From Bursaphelenchus xylophilus (lineage: Eukaryota > Nematoda > Chromadorea > Rhabditida > Aphelenchoididae), in assembly GCA_904066235.2 (NCBI GenBank), contig CAJFCV020000005.1, forward strand, positions 10,411,501-10,475,500: DNA of 64,000 nt, read 5' to 3'. This document shows, in pieces, positions 9,384-20,441 of this stretch. The notes beneath the pieces are model-generated. The model searched no databases, was not told where the DNA came from, and saw only the letters and a program-made list of their open reading frames with translations. The position numbers were made by a program, and so were the translations under genes. The first letter of the stretch is position 1. Each line of letters starts with the position of its first letter.

Positions 9384-10783
9384 TTCAAGTAAAAACTGCG
9401 GAAAGTTACTGTTTAGCCAGTTCCAAGAATAAAAGTAACGCTCGAGATTTGTTTTCGGGCCCTTTATAAGCTATTGGGAGTTATAGTTTATTCACACTTG
9501 TGCAATACATAGCAAAAGAGACTACAAAGCATTCGTGTGGTTTATGTTGTTTAGTTCAGTAGAGGAGCTTTAATATTGGCTAATTGCAACAGAAAATGTA
9601 CAACTCGAGCAAAATTTCATTCTCTGTAAGAGAGAGGCAAAATCTGCTTGTAAAAATGACACGGTTAAATTTGGGTCTGTAGTTTGAAGACACACAGTGC
9701 GGGACAGAATCCAGTGGTCGAAATTGCCTCCGACTGCATCCGCGAGGCATTCCAAGTGCGTAGTATTTGAAATGCCTCTCGGATGCAATCGGAGGCAGAT
9801 TCTGTTCCTCACTGTATGTCTTCAAACTACAGAGCCGGCTTTAACCGTGTCACTTTTTACAAGCAGATTTAGCTGGACGATTGGATCATGTCTCGCATTG
9901 TATAAAAAAACTTCTGATCCGTCAATGTCATCAAAAATATGAACGTTGACGACTTGTTATCCGAAAGAAGAAGGGAACCCGTAAAGGAGGGCGCTTACTG
10001 TTAGCTTACTAAATTCAACAAAGTGTTTGCAATACTCACTTGATCGCCGTTTTGTTGTCTTTTTGTTTGTATCACAAACCACGCAATCTCCAAAAGCAAA
10101 TTCTCCGCCCTCGTGTTAAAGCAGCCGTAAAAATTTAAATTTGTCTATGGTTTATCTGTGATTGAACTGTGTGTTAATCGATCGGCCAGATCGTGCAGAA
10201 ATTTGAATTTTTTTCAAAATTTCCAATGCGCTAGGCCTCCAAAAAATCAAAAAAGCCCCCAAGAGAAAAAAATTTTTACAAACTGAAAAAATTTTGTGGG
10301 CTATGACATGTTATACGATGAAAAAAACATTTCAATTTTTTCCGTCGTATAAGATGTCACCATTATTTTGAATTTTTAAAAAAGGAGGCGTCTTCGTTTT
10401 GGGCCCTCTTCGGTCTCAATCTGAGTCACCTTTCCCCCTTTACCGACAGATCCATCATTGTTATTGTATAAAAATTCCATGCGTTTTGGGTGAATTTCCA
10501 CGTCAAGCGAGCAGCAAAGAACATTGCTTTGTCACAGCTCGGAGCAAACATTTATTATTGCTGATCGCTTTTGCAAATGGTGGAGGAGTTTCCGAGTTGT
10601 TGGAAACAGATTTATTACCCAAAAAAAAGGCAAAAACAGCCCTATTATGATCTTCGAGAGCTCAAACCTACAGAGTTATACATAAAATGGAGTTTTATTC
10701 ACATTATTGTGGAGTTTTCAATGTTTTGTGGGAAGGAGCGTTTGAATTTGGTGTGAAATTGATGATTGTAAATATTGGCTGAA
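9384..10783. other. Intergenic region between divergent SDR1 and PiT2
   Basis: This 1.4-kb stretch must hold both divergent promoters. It contains a hairpin element at about 9640-9872 and otherwise AT-rich DNA. A pair of oppositely oriented TTATACGATG and CGTATAAGATG motifs occurs at 10310-10360, related to the minisatellite at 44190-44560. I see no further convincing exon. Confidence 0.5.
9640..9872. repeat. Inverted-repeat (hairpin) element
   Basis: Arms start AAATCTGCTTGTAAAAATGA on the left and end with its near complement on the right, with inner blocks GTCTGTAGTTTGAAGACA and GGAATGCCTC also inverted. No target duplication resolved. Confidence 0.65.
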
Positions 10784-13282
10784 ATGGACGTCACTTCAGT
10801 GACTTCGCTTGTCACAACTACTCTTACTTTAGCAGAGTTTCAGGTTAGTTTACTTCGTAAACACAGCTTCATCTTCGAGAAAATTTTGACAGTAGTATTT
10901 TCATAAAGTTTATGGACATTTTTTCGCTTTCGCACAGTGCATTTTCGACTTTTCCCACGCTTGTCGCCATCGCACAGTGAATTTTTTCTTTTTGCACAGT
11001 GCAAAACTCAAAAAAATATCCGTTTGCACAGTGCAAATTCTTGGCGCCGGCGCAGCGACGTAGCGATGTTTCGACTAAAAAAGGAGGAGAGTGAATTGAA
11101 CGGTGAAAGATGGGATTTTTTTTTGCACAGTGCGGACCGTGACAAATGTCCATGCACTTCATGGAAATTCTAACACGCTTTTTCAAAAGTGCGTAGACAT
11201 TTTTTTCGGGGCGCGTAGGGCATTTTGCTACTTTTTACACTGGGGAAACTCTGTCGCGCACAAATTTGCGGCGATACAGTCGAAAAGCCTCGCACCGCGG
11301 TGATCTTTCACTCGACAATGCAAAACGTCAAATGCACAGTGCGGAAAGCTTGCGACAAAAAGTCTACACACTTTTGAAAAAGCGTACTAACAAGCTTACA
11401 TAGAAAAAACTAGCCGTTCGAATAGGCGCTGGAGTAATTTTGCCGACGTGCACTGTCCAGAAAAAGTCAGGATGCGAGCGAAAGTTCCAAAAAGCTTATT
11501 ACACGGTGCAAAAGAAATTGCAGTGCATAGTGTAAAACAAACTTTTGCTTTTGCACAGTGCATGTCGCGAAAATCAGTTCAGCGATTTTTTGAACGGACT
11601 AGTCGATTGTCAGCAACCCATCATCACCGTAAATTTCAGCATCAAGTTCTGTGGATCCTAATCGTCGGTGCAATCCTCGCGTTTGCACTGGGCTTTGCCC
11701 TTGGAGCGAATGATGTCTCGAATGCCTTCGGAACCTCTGTCGGATCAAAAGTGTTAACTATAAGGCAAGCCTACATGTTGGCGACGGTTGTCGAATCCGC
11801 CGGTGCGATCTTAATCGGCTATAATGTGGTGGACACTATGCGCAAAGGAGTGGTTGATGTTCGAATCTATGAAGGAGAAGAGCGATTATTTTTTCTTGGA
11901 CAGCTCGGAATCCTCGGAGGCTGTAGTACCTGGCTGATGCTGGCGACAGCTCTTGATCTGCCTGTCTCTTCGTCCCATTCTATTGTCGGATCTACCATCG
12001 GCTTCTCTTTGGCTTTGAAAGGGATTACTGGTATTGGATGGGGCATTGTCTGCAGAATCATGGCCACGTGGATTGTTTCTCCCGTGTTTTCAGCGGCAGT
12101 ATCCGGCTTTTTCTACATTTTACTGGATATTACCGTGCTCCGACGTAAAAATCCAGTAGCAAATGGACTTTTACTTCTACCATTTTTCTACTTCTTCTGC
12201 ATTGCGTTTAACACATTCAACGTCGTCTATCAAGGCTCAAGGATCCTGGGATTAGCGTCCGTTGACGTTCTATGGGCCCTGGTCATTTCAGGGGTCGCTG
12301 GACTTCTGGCCGCTCTGTTTTGTCAATTTATTTTGAGGCCAGTGCTGCTCCGATTTATCGCTCAAGCAGATCGGAGGCCAAGAACAAATAGTAGGTTCTG
12401 TTGTCGTATCTGTAATAAGTTTCATAAATTTCATGGAGACATTGATTTTTCCGAGACACAATCCATTTTCTCAGCGGCTATGCGATTTTTGATGCGACAG
12501 AGTGCTGATTATTTCCCAGCAGTCAGATATGAAAATATTACTAGAATAGAAAAGTTATGACAAGCTTCTGGACGCCTTAAAGCAATATGTTTGAGTTGAC
12601 GAGTGACATGTTTTTAGAGGCGACCGTTGTTCCAATCAACACTGATCCTAAGTCAACTACGCACCCAACTCTTCCTCCTCCCGCTGCTCGGATCGTCCAA
12701 GAGCAACATTTTAGTCTGCACCCGAAGCAATTTGTCCACTGGCTCTTCCCGGTCAAGCATCGCGAAGAGGACGAGCATGCTCTTCGCCTCTTCTCCACGA
12801 TCCAAGTGTTCACGGCGTGCTTCGCCGGCTTCGCACATGGAGCCAACGACGTCGCGAATGCGATCGCTCCGTTAGCTGCGATGCTGGCGGTCTATGAAGA
12901 CGCCAGCGTCAAACAAGAGGCGCCGGCCTCGATCTGGGTGTTTGTTTTTGGAATTGCGGCAATCGTCGCCGGCCTATGGGTGCTTGGCCACAGAATCATC
13001 AAAGTAGTCGGGACCAAAATGTCCCATGTCCATCCCGCCTCCGGCTTCACGATTGAATTCGGAGCCGCTGTGACGTCAATCCTCGCTTCCAAGATGGGTC
13101 TCCCGATCTCAACGACGCATTCGCTGGTCGGATCCGTCGTTGCGGTCGGCACGATCAAGGCCGGCAGAGGCGTGAATTGGGCGGTATTCCGGTCGATTGT
13201 GCTGTCATGGCTGCTCACTCTTCCCATCACCATCGGGCTCTCCGCTTTGTACACATATTTGTTGACGCTTTTTGCAGGATAA
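10784..13282 (+). CDS. PiT-family sodium/phosphate symporter, complete (PiT2)
   Basis: Three exons, 10784-10843, 11640-12390 and 12618-13282, with consistent phases, giving 491 residues, typical of the SLC20 family. The protein should co-transport sodium and inorganic phosphate across a membrane. Both signatures are intact: GANDVSNAFG at 42-51 and GANDVANAIAP from residue 345. So are the two re-entrant motifs, PVSSSHSIVGS and PISTTHSLVGS. A hydrophilic cytosolic loop with HREEDEH precedes the second half. Exon 1 encodes the short N terminus MDVTSVTSL and was chosen because its CAG/GTTAG donor restores frame with exon 2. Intron 1 is filled by family D repeats and intron 2 contains half of a family B MITE. 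Exon 3 is strongly similar to PiT1 (256-917). AATAAA near 13461 may be the poly(A) signal. Confidence 0.95.
10890..11585. repeat. Family D repeat cluster in PiT2 intron 1
   Basis: Repeated GCACAGTGC/GCACTGTGC motifs lie between arms carrying CATAAAGTTTATGGACATTTT and GTGCGTAGACATTTTT type sequences. The part from 11160 to 11395 is a second unit bounded by inverted ACGCTTTTTCAAAAGTG blocks. Probably a non-autonomous DNA element with multiple subterminal motifs. Confidence 0.6.
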
Positions 13283-13723
13283 TATTGTTATTCATGGGTA
13301 TTAATAACTAGATTATATTGTCTAATTTATGCTGCATTTTTGATAGACTGTAAGGCTCTAAAAAACTGTGAACAGCAACTTAACGTGACTTTGGGCAAAA
13401 ACATTTTTCCCATAAAAACGATTGTTTGTAAAATACGGTATCACCGAACAGGAAACGATAATAAACCATTTTGTTGCAAACTCTCATCAAAAAATGTCTC
13501 CGAACGTGTCCAAAATCCCTGCTGAAATTCCCATTTCATTTTCAAAACATTTCAAAGCCCACTGAGCACAATATCCATGCCAAAACCATTCAAATTCTTC
13601 GCTTTCTAGTTACAAAACTACAAACGCGGCATCCCTTTAAAAGCCGGCTCTCTCGGACTTCTAACATCCCAAAAATTTCGACTGTTTCTAAGTGTTTGTT
13701 CTTTTCGTCTCCTCCAAAAAGCA
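13283..13723. other. PiT2-SDR2 intergenic region
   Basis: 441 bp holding the PiT2 3' untranslated region and the SDR2 promoter. Nothing else recognised. Confidence 0.5.
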
Positions 13724-15195
13724 ATGCCCCCATTCTCCGGCAAAACTGTGATTGTAACCGGGTCGAGCTCCGGAATCGGGCGAGAGGCCGTCAGATTGTT
13801 CGCGCGGAAGGGCGCAAATGTCGTTATTCACGGCCAAAGCGAGAGCAAATTGAAGGTATTCAATCTGCAGTCATACTATTAGCATTTTCATAAACTACGG
13901 CTTTTTTTGAGGGTTGCACGGTGCACAAAGAGACACATCCACTGTGCGTTGGCGACAAGCATGGGAAAAATTTCAAGATGCACTGTGCGAAAGCGAAAAA
14001 ATGTCCATGTACTTTACGAAAATGCTAATACCAACCGACCAGTATCAACAGCCCAACTATTGTTTTAGGAATTTACAGCGTCCCTGGAGAAATGCGGACT
14101 GACTCCGGATCGGTATTTGGTTGTTCAAGGACCAATCCAAGACGAGAAAACCCGGAGCGCCTTAATTAACGGAACACTGAAGAAGTTCGGGCGAATTGAT
14201 GTGCTGGTGAACAATGCTGGCGCGCAGAATGATCCGGCGGATCCTGATCTGGATAGTGTTCATAATTTGGAGTTCTTGTTCAATGTGAATTTTAAAAGGT
14301 AGCTGGGGAACTGAGTAGAGCTCAACTAACCAAAAAGTTGAATTTTTTTCTGCGAGATTTAAATCTCGGCTCTTTGTGTGGAAAATGCAGCAAGTCTACA
14401 GAAACTCCCCCTTATTTTTCTTTCTTTCAGTATGTACGACCTCAACGACAAAGTCTATCCACATTTGCGGAAGACCAAGGGAAATATTGTGAATATTTCC
14501 TCGGCTGGTTCGCAAATCGTCCCACCCTTTGCTATCGCCTATGCTTCGCTAAAAGCGGCCGTCGACGCCTATTCGAAGGGCCTGGCCGTCAAGTACGGGC
14601 CTGAGGTTCGAGTAAATTCGATTAGGTGAGTGGAAAAGGACACTCGCGGAGTTGCCGCAAAGTTAATGTTATTTTTGACTCGAAAAATATAGTAGGAGAC
14701 CTGATCCAGCGGCAAAAAACGTGCCATTATGCATCCGGGAAGCATCAAAATGTGGCAAAATACCTCCCTCTCCAAGTGAAAAAAACTCAAGATTTCAAAA
14801 GCGCGCCCACCCTTTTTGTGAGGAAAATGGCGCGCTCTTCAAAACGAAGCTTTTTCACGAAGAGTGAAGCATTTTGCCACATTTTTGATACTTCCGGGAT
14901 GCAAAATGGTACGTTTTTTGCCACTGGATCAGGTCCCCCACTGTAAAAATACTTGTCATATTTTAGTCCCGGGCCCACCTCAACCGAGTTCTCGTCGCGT
15001 CAACAGGGCGGGAATGGCAATCTCTTGGAGACTTTCAAAAAAATCATCCCGAAATTGCCGCTGGGCCGCATTGGAAACCCCGAAGAAGTCGCGAATGCCA
15101 TCGTTTTTGTCGCCGGCAAAGATGCCAAGTACATTACTGGGTCTGTCATCGTTGTTGACGGCGGATTCATCGTGGGAATGCCATATGCGAGATGA
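13724..15195 (+). CDS. Short-chain dehydrogenase/reductase 2 (classical SDR)
   Basis: Four exons, 13724-13855, 14069-14298, 14431-14625 and 14967-15195, in phase, 261 residues. It is a paralogue of SDR1 with identical lengths for the first three exons. Motifs: TGSSSGIGR at 12-20, NNAG at 92-95, SSAG near 144, YASLK with Tyr158 and Lys162, then SPGPTSTEF and a C-terminal VVDGGF. An NAD(P)-dependent oxidoreductase of unknown substrate. Intron 1 has a family D fragment with GTGCACAAAG and CACTGTGCG blocks; intron 3 holds a family A MITE only about 20 bp from the exon 4 acceptor. Same orientation as PiT2, which it follows by 441 bp. Confidence 0.93.
14692..14943. mobile_element. MITE family A, copy 3
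   Basis: TA-flanked palindrome in SDR2 intron 3; right end GGTCCCCCACTG followed by TA. The family interior AAATGTGGCAAAAT is present in both orientations. Confidence 0.83.
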
Positions 15196-17256
15196 AAATT
15201 TATAATGCAATTGTCGTCAAAATGGTATAAATAATATTTTTGAGTGCTTTATTCCATTTTTCCATTATATTTTGCCCCAAACAACTACTTTTTTGAACTG
15301 CCTATGTGAGCTATCAGAGGATCCTATTTTTCCAAAAAATTGTAGTTTTGTTGCCAAGCAAAAGGAGAGAATACTACAAAAATGTTGCCTAACGACAAAG
15401 AAGAAAACAGAAAATCTTCTCTCCTTCGAAATGGGCCCAGTCATTTTGAATAAATCATAGAAAATACGATTTATAGAGCTTATTCATCAAGATAAAAAAA
15501 AATATATGATTTCAACCTTCACTTTCGCCCTTTCATAATCAAACTTTTCAAATCGAAACGATGGATCTTTGATTTTAGGTTATCATAAGGTTCGTAACTG
15601 TCTTTGACGTGGATCGCTTCCTTACGAAGAAACAAATCAAAGGATTCGTTTCCTAAAACTGCGAGTGAAGCAGCCGATCAGACATGGCTGCCGGCCTTGG
15701 GCAACTCGAGGCTAATCAAGTAGGCCCGTTTTCGAAATTACAGAAGTCCGGCGAGACCTAAAGTCCTGCCCGATAAGGTCTTGAGGCCCGGCGGCCATCT
15801 CTGCAATTTCGAGGCTCAATGTTGTAAAAAGGAGACAACTCTTTGACGAAATTAATGCATCCCAAATGCAGATTAGAACAGGCAAAGCTGTGAAAAATTT
15901 TGAGAAATTAAGTTCGATTTTTGAGGTTTTTGAAACTCTCAACTAAATGAAGAGCCAAATCGAAGAATTTATTGGTGAAACTTATAAGATGTGACTGTCA
16001 AACAGGGCATTATTCAATTTTCGTCCTAACCTTGAGGTTGAGATCATGCCAAACTTGACGACCGAGTTTGAGTTCCTTGGAACCCAAACTTGTTCATGAT
16101 CTCGACCTCAAGATTAAGACGAAAATCGAATAATGCCCTGTTTGACAGCCGTACCTTATAAATTTCACTAACAAATCCCCGAATTTGGACCTTCATTTAG
16201 TCGACAGAGTCAAACGGCCTCAAAACTCGACCTCGATTTCTCAAACTTTCCCACAGCTTTGCCTATTCTAATCTGCATTCGGAGGGCTTTAATTCCGTCA
16301 AAGCGTGGTCTCTCCCGTCTAAAACATTGAGCCTCATAACGGCTGCTCCACTCACGGTTTCAGGCTCGCCATTGTTCCTTGGAACGTACAAAACCCCGCG
16401 GTGAGGAGCGACGGAATAATATCAGGGCAGGCGGGCAGGAGGAGGAAAGGACGAAGGGGCCCGAAACGCAGCGAGGGCGAGAGACCTCCGATTTTTGGGA
16501 TTGAATTTGAGAGAAAAAAGGGGAGCCGCCCCGCCCCGCAGAGACGCCGCCGCCTGCGGAGGGCGGGCAGAGAAGCCGCGGTTCCGACTGGTCGATGGCG
16601 GGTCTTTCGACGTGCTTTCACCTCGCTTCCGACTGCTTTTTCGCCCGAAATTTTCTCGCCACCTAAAAATTCGGAATTTCCCCATCCAGAATTCGTGCGT
16701 GGCACTCGTCGAAAGGCCCGAATCGACCGGTGAACCCGTCTATTCGGTCGACTCTACGAGAATATTTGTGGACAAGGTCGATTCTCTCCGTAAACTAATA
16801 TTCCACTAGGACTTTTCTTATTTTATTGCCTACTACAATATCGACTGAATTTTCGGTCCACCTACTACCTAAAATACGACTGGCCGACTCTCTCACAAGT
16901 CATAGAGCTTCGAATCTTATATTATACTACTCTTAAATCTCTCGAGAATTTTCTGATATTCCCCTTATCTACTACAACATCGTAACGCTCTAGGAATCGG
17001 TGTTGGACGCCAAATTGGTCGATAAACAGAATTTCGGTGAGTCCTACGCAACCGAAAACAATATTTTTCTCTCCGAGAAACCGTCGATTTTTTCTTGCGC
17101 GGATTTTTTTTTGGCATTCTCCATCAAAAACCTCGGAAATTTCTGTCAATTTTTTTGGTCGAAAACCCCCTTTGTCTTCCACCTATTTGCTGCCCAATTT
17201 ACTGGTCGATGATTGTCCTACCCCGGTTGCAGAAGATTCCGCCATCAACACCAAAA
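15196..17256. other. SDR2 to BED/hAT-gene intergenic region
   Basis: The first 600 bp is AT-rich and featureless. A long hairpin lies at 15810-16337, then a GC-rich block at about 16390-16720 with open frames on both strands that look compositional rather than coding. The last 500 bp is AT-rich, with a possible splice or trans-splice acceptor (GGTTGCAG) at about 17231, 25 bp before the next start codon. Confidence 0.45.
15810..16337. repeat. Long hairpin (fold-back) repeat
   Basis: Arms of about 240 bp fold around a centre near 16060. Matching blocks include GAGGCTCAATGTT with AACATTGAGCCTC, AGGCAAAGCTGTG with CACAGCTTTGCCT, and GTCAAACAGGGCATTATTC with its complement. No target duplication resolved. 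Confidence 0.75.
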
Positions 17257-19639
17257 ATGCCGGCGATTTCGGAGAAGGTTGTGGCCCGGTCGGGCCAGAA
17301 AATGAGGACGAAAACACATTTGCCCTTCATCAAGGCCTATTATGATCCGCATCCCACGAAGCCAATCACATTCGTATGCAGATTCTGTGGAGTGACCTAC
17401 AGTGGAGGGCATTCCTTCCGAATGCTCGCACATTTATTGCCGCCCAACCATCCGTATGGGAAAGTAAGTTGTTTTCTAGTTTTTTTTTGTTGGTTTTTAG
17501 ATAACAGAAAGTGTAGAAGAGACGAGTTTTGTTTGCATTCTGTGTAAACTTGTTATTCTCGGAGAGTTTATTCGATTTAAAAGGGTTTTCTGGCGGTTTT
17601 TGGGACTTGCTTTGTTTGGTATCTAAAATAATATAATTTTTTCGAAATCTGCGTTTTCTTTTGCATGAAATTATTGTCTTTACGTTTCCAGTAATAGAAT
17701 GTGGGATTCTGCGGGTGTTTATTCAACTAGTTGAGACCATTTCCTCCACGAATCCCACACAATTTTCTCATTATATTACTTTCAGAAAAAGCCTTGCCAA
17801 AAAGTGGATGCCAGAACCAGAAATGAAGTTGTTGATAACTGCCGGGTCTATTTACAGGCTCGAGAAGCCAGTCGAGGGATCTCCAACAGTCGGCTATTCG
17901 AAGATTACACCACAAAAACAGAAGAGCCATCAACAAGTAAATCTTTATCGCTAGTACTCTCCGAAACATTGTTATCTACCGAAGACGCAGTTGAAGACGA
18001 AGAAGAAGAGGAGGAGGAGAAGATGATTATCGAGGAAAAAGTTCCGTTAAAGAAGGATAAGGCCGAAAATGGAAACAATTTTGAGCAGAATGCCCTTCAA
18101 ACTATGTTGAGCATGGTGTCAAACTTGAACAAATCAAATGAAAAGGCTGCTGAGAAGGCAAAAACTTTCTTGACAATGGTAAGTGGATTGTTATTTTTTA
18201 TTTTATTTTTTGGTTTAGGATCAGCTTTCGAGCAGAAATCGACTATTTTTGTCTGGTGCAATATAAATTTTTGCCTAGTACAATATAAATTTTTGCCAAA
18301 TTTTTACCTAAAATTTTCACAAATCGTATTCTAGGGTCTGGCCAGTGGAGAAATTCCCTCGGAGCTCATGGGGAGCGACTATTTCTCAGCTTTTATCCGA
18401 ACAGTCTTCAAAGATTTCTCCCTTCCGAGCAAGTCGGAAATCCGTTCTGGCGGTTTTATCCAATCCGAATATCAAAAAGGCTTAGAAGAGATCAAGAGCT
18501 TCATAGAGCGAGCCAAATATCTCCATGTTTCTCTGGATTGTTGGAGCGATATTAACGGCGACTCCGTGGCCGGGATCATAGTTCATACGCCAACCCCATA
18601 CTTGTACAAAATCGTGGCCGCCACTGAATCGGACTTTGAGAAGAAAGTGGTTACGGCTGTAATACGGACTTTCAACGAGATTGGAGTGGAGAGAGTGGTG
18701 TCTTTTATCAACGAGAATTCGGGGATCAACACGGAAAAAATTGTTCGAAATTACCCATGGATTTTGTCGCCGCCAATGTCCATGTTCAATTCACAGGAGA
18801 TGGAGGGGATTTGTCAGGTAAGGAAGACATTTTTTTGGATTTTCAACCTTTAGATCACTGTTTCTGATGTTACTTTAGGCCAGATTTTGATATTGGCCTG
18901 AAAAATCATACTGGTTTGTGGTTTCAGAACCTCCAAAGCTGTTTTCAAGTCCCTTCGGAGATTGTGCAAGCCGGTGCCCTCGTCCAACTCCTCGATCCCA
19001 CCAGTAATCCGGCGAATTTCGCCGGCGATCTTCGAGAAGAGACGTTCGCGTTCATCCGCGAGAAATACGGCGAACATCCCGAAATTGACGCCCGCGAAGT
19101 GCTGAATCATCTGGACAGCTGGGTGGCAAGAGAAGACACGTATTCGTTGACGAGCAAAGCCAATTCGGAAGCATGGAGGCCCAAGACTTTCAAAGGAGAC
19201 TATAATCCTCGAAATTGGTGGAACACTTACTTTGAAGGCTCCCCACTGGCCAATATGTTCAACATGTTGGTCGATATACCGCCGAAATCGTTGACTGATG
19301 ATCGGAAATTTGATTTGAGTAGTTATGTGGCTAAGGATTCGAGTGAACGGTGAGTTATGGGCAGATTTTGATATTATACTAGACGTCAGATGGAGGTTCT
19401 TGAAAAATTGATGATTTTGAGGTAAAACTGGGTTGGTTTTGGTAGAAAAGGATGAGTAATGTCTGAGTTATGAGCTGAGGAAGATTTTAGGATTGGTTTA
19501 GGTATTTAATTTGCCTAAATTGACATAAAATATTAAAATTTTCATGAATTTCAGCGCTTTGACCGATATGAAGATTTTTTTGAAATACAACCACATGCTC
19601 ACATTCCACAGACAAACCGCTCGCAAAACGGTCTTTTAA
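17257..19639 (+). CDS. BED-finger protein derived from a hAT transposase (domesticated)
   Basis: Five exons, 17257-17463, 17786-18178, 18335-18817, 18928-19349 and 19555-19639, all in phase, 529 residues. Residues 41-65 form a BED-like zinc finger (Cys41, Cys44, His59, His65). An acidic Glu-rich stretch and a Lys-rich region follow. Residues about 262-285 (HVSLDCWSD, GIIVHTP) resemble the hAT RNase H region around the first catalytic Asp. The C terminus has NPRNWW at 454-459, then PLANMF and DIPPKSLTDDRKFD, matching the hAT dimerisation domain. The block expected to contain the second Asp reads FINENSG, and no RWNS-type segment is seen, so catalysis is probably lost. Intact splicing plus lost catalytic residues point to a host regulatory or DNA-binding role. 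No inverted ends were found flanking the gene. Confidence 0.8.
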
Positions 19640-20441
19640 TATCCTCCTCAGGCACCTTGTTATCCTCGCACTTGTTCCCAACATTGTTATTCATCGGTCT
19701 TTGAAAGTTTTTTGTATTGAACGTGACCGTTTTTTAAAAATTATCTTCCTTAAAATAGATTATATTCAATATCATTTTTATATTTTTCGTAGATATTATT
19801 AAATCTTTCAGATTGTGTTACACTTGTTTGTTGTTTGATTAATTAAAAATAAATGAAATTTTCGGATTTTTTTGGAAGAGTCACCATAAAGGCCATATCA
19901 GTCTGTCGGGAAAATAATGAGCACTCTATCGCATCGAAAATCGCATCGCCGCGGAGAAAATGAATTGTGTCGCGGGAAAATCAAATTTCCTTTTCACTTC
20001 AGCGACACGATTGGCACAGCGACAGAGTGCTCATTATTTTCCCGACAGACGGATATTGGCTTATTTGAGGATTTTTTTTCAGCGCCACACAGCACGCTAT
20101 AGATTATATAGCGCGCTATATAATTTTTTATATTTTTGATGACTTTCTCATTATTTTCCCGACAGACTGATAAGTTGAAAATTACACCTATTTTGACGAA
20201 AAATTCGACCGTTGAGTGTATAAAAACGTCATAGTTTGAATTTTGTTGGAAACCCCCTAAATCACCTCCCATTCTTCCCGAACCCCGTCCACAAGTCTAA
20301 CTGCGCGGATCCATTCGACGGCCCTGCCCGGATCACTTGCAAATACAACAATGTAAACAATGATTGGTTGGTGTTCACGCGCCTCAGAGCCCACTTCAAG
20401 TCCGGCGTCCGCGTGTTCGGTCTCGTCTCGCCGCGGTCCCA
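19640..20441. other. Intergenic region with family B MITE
   Basis: AT-rich DNA containing a family B element at 19898-20053 plus a second right end at about 20147-20171. The final 200 bp before PiT3 is GC-richer and may be promoter and 5' untranslated sequence. Confidence 0.5.
19898..20171. mobile_element. MITE family B, composite copy
   Basis: Left end TCAGTCTGTCGGGAAAATAA after TA (19896-19897). Two successive right ends (about 20030-20053 and 20147-20171) carry TTATTTTCCCGACAGAC, so a partial duplication or nested insertion has occurred. Confidence 0.75.

Noticed and set aside
14626..14978. Frames such as ASGKHQNVAKYLPLQ and similar ones repeated across the window
   Set aside because: They are translations of family A MITEs; the same peptides recur at every copy on both strands.
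16352..16809. Overlapping GC-rich open frames on both strands
   Set aside because: No domain, no signal peptide and no consistent splice partners; Arg/Pro-rich composition on both strands indicates base-composition effects.
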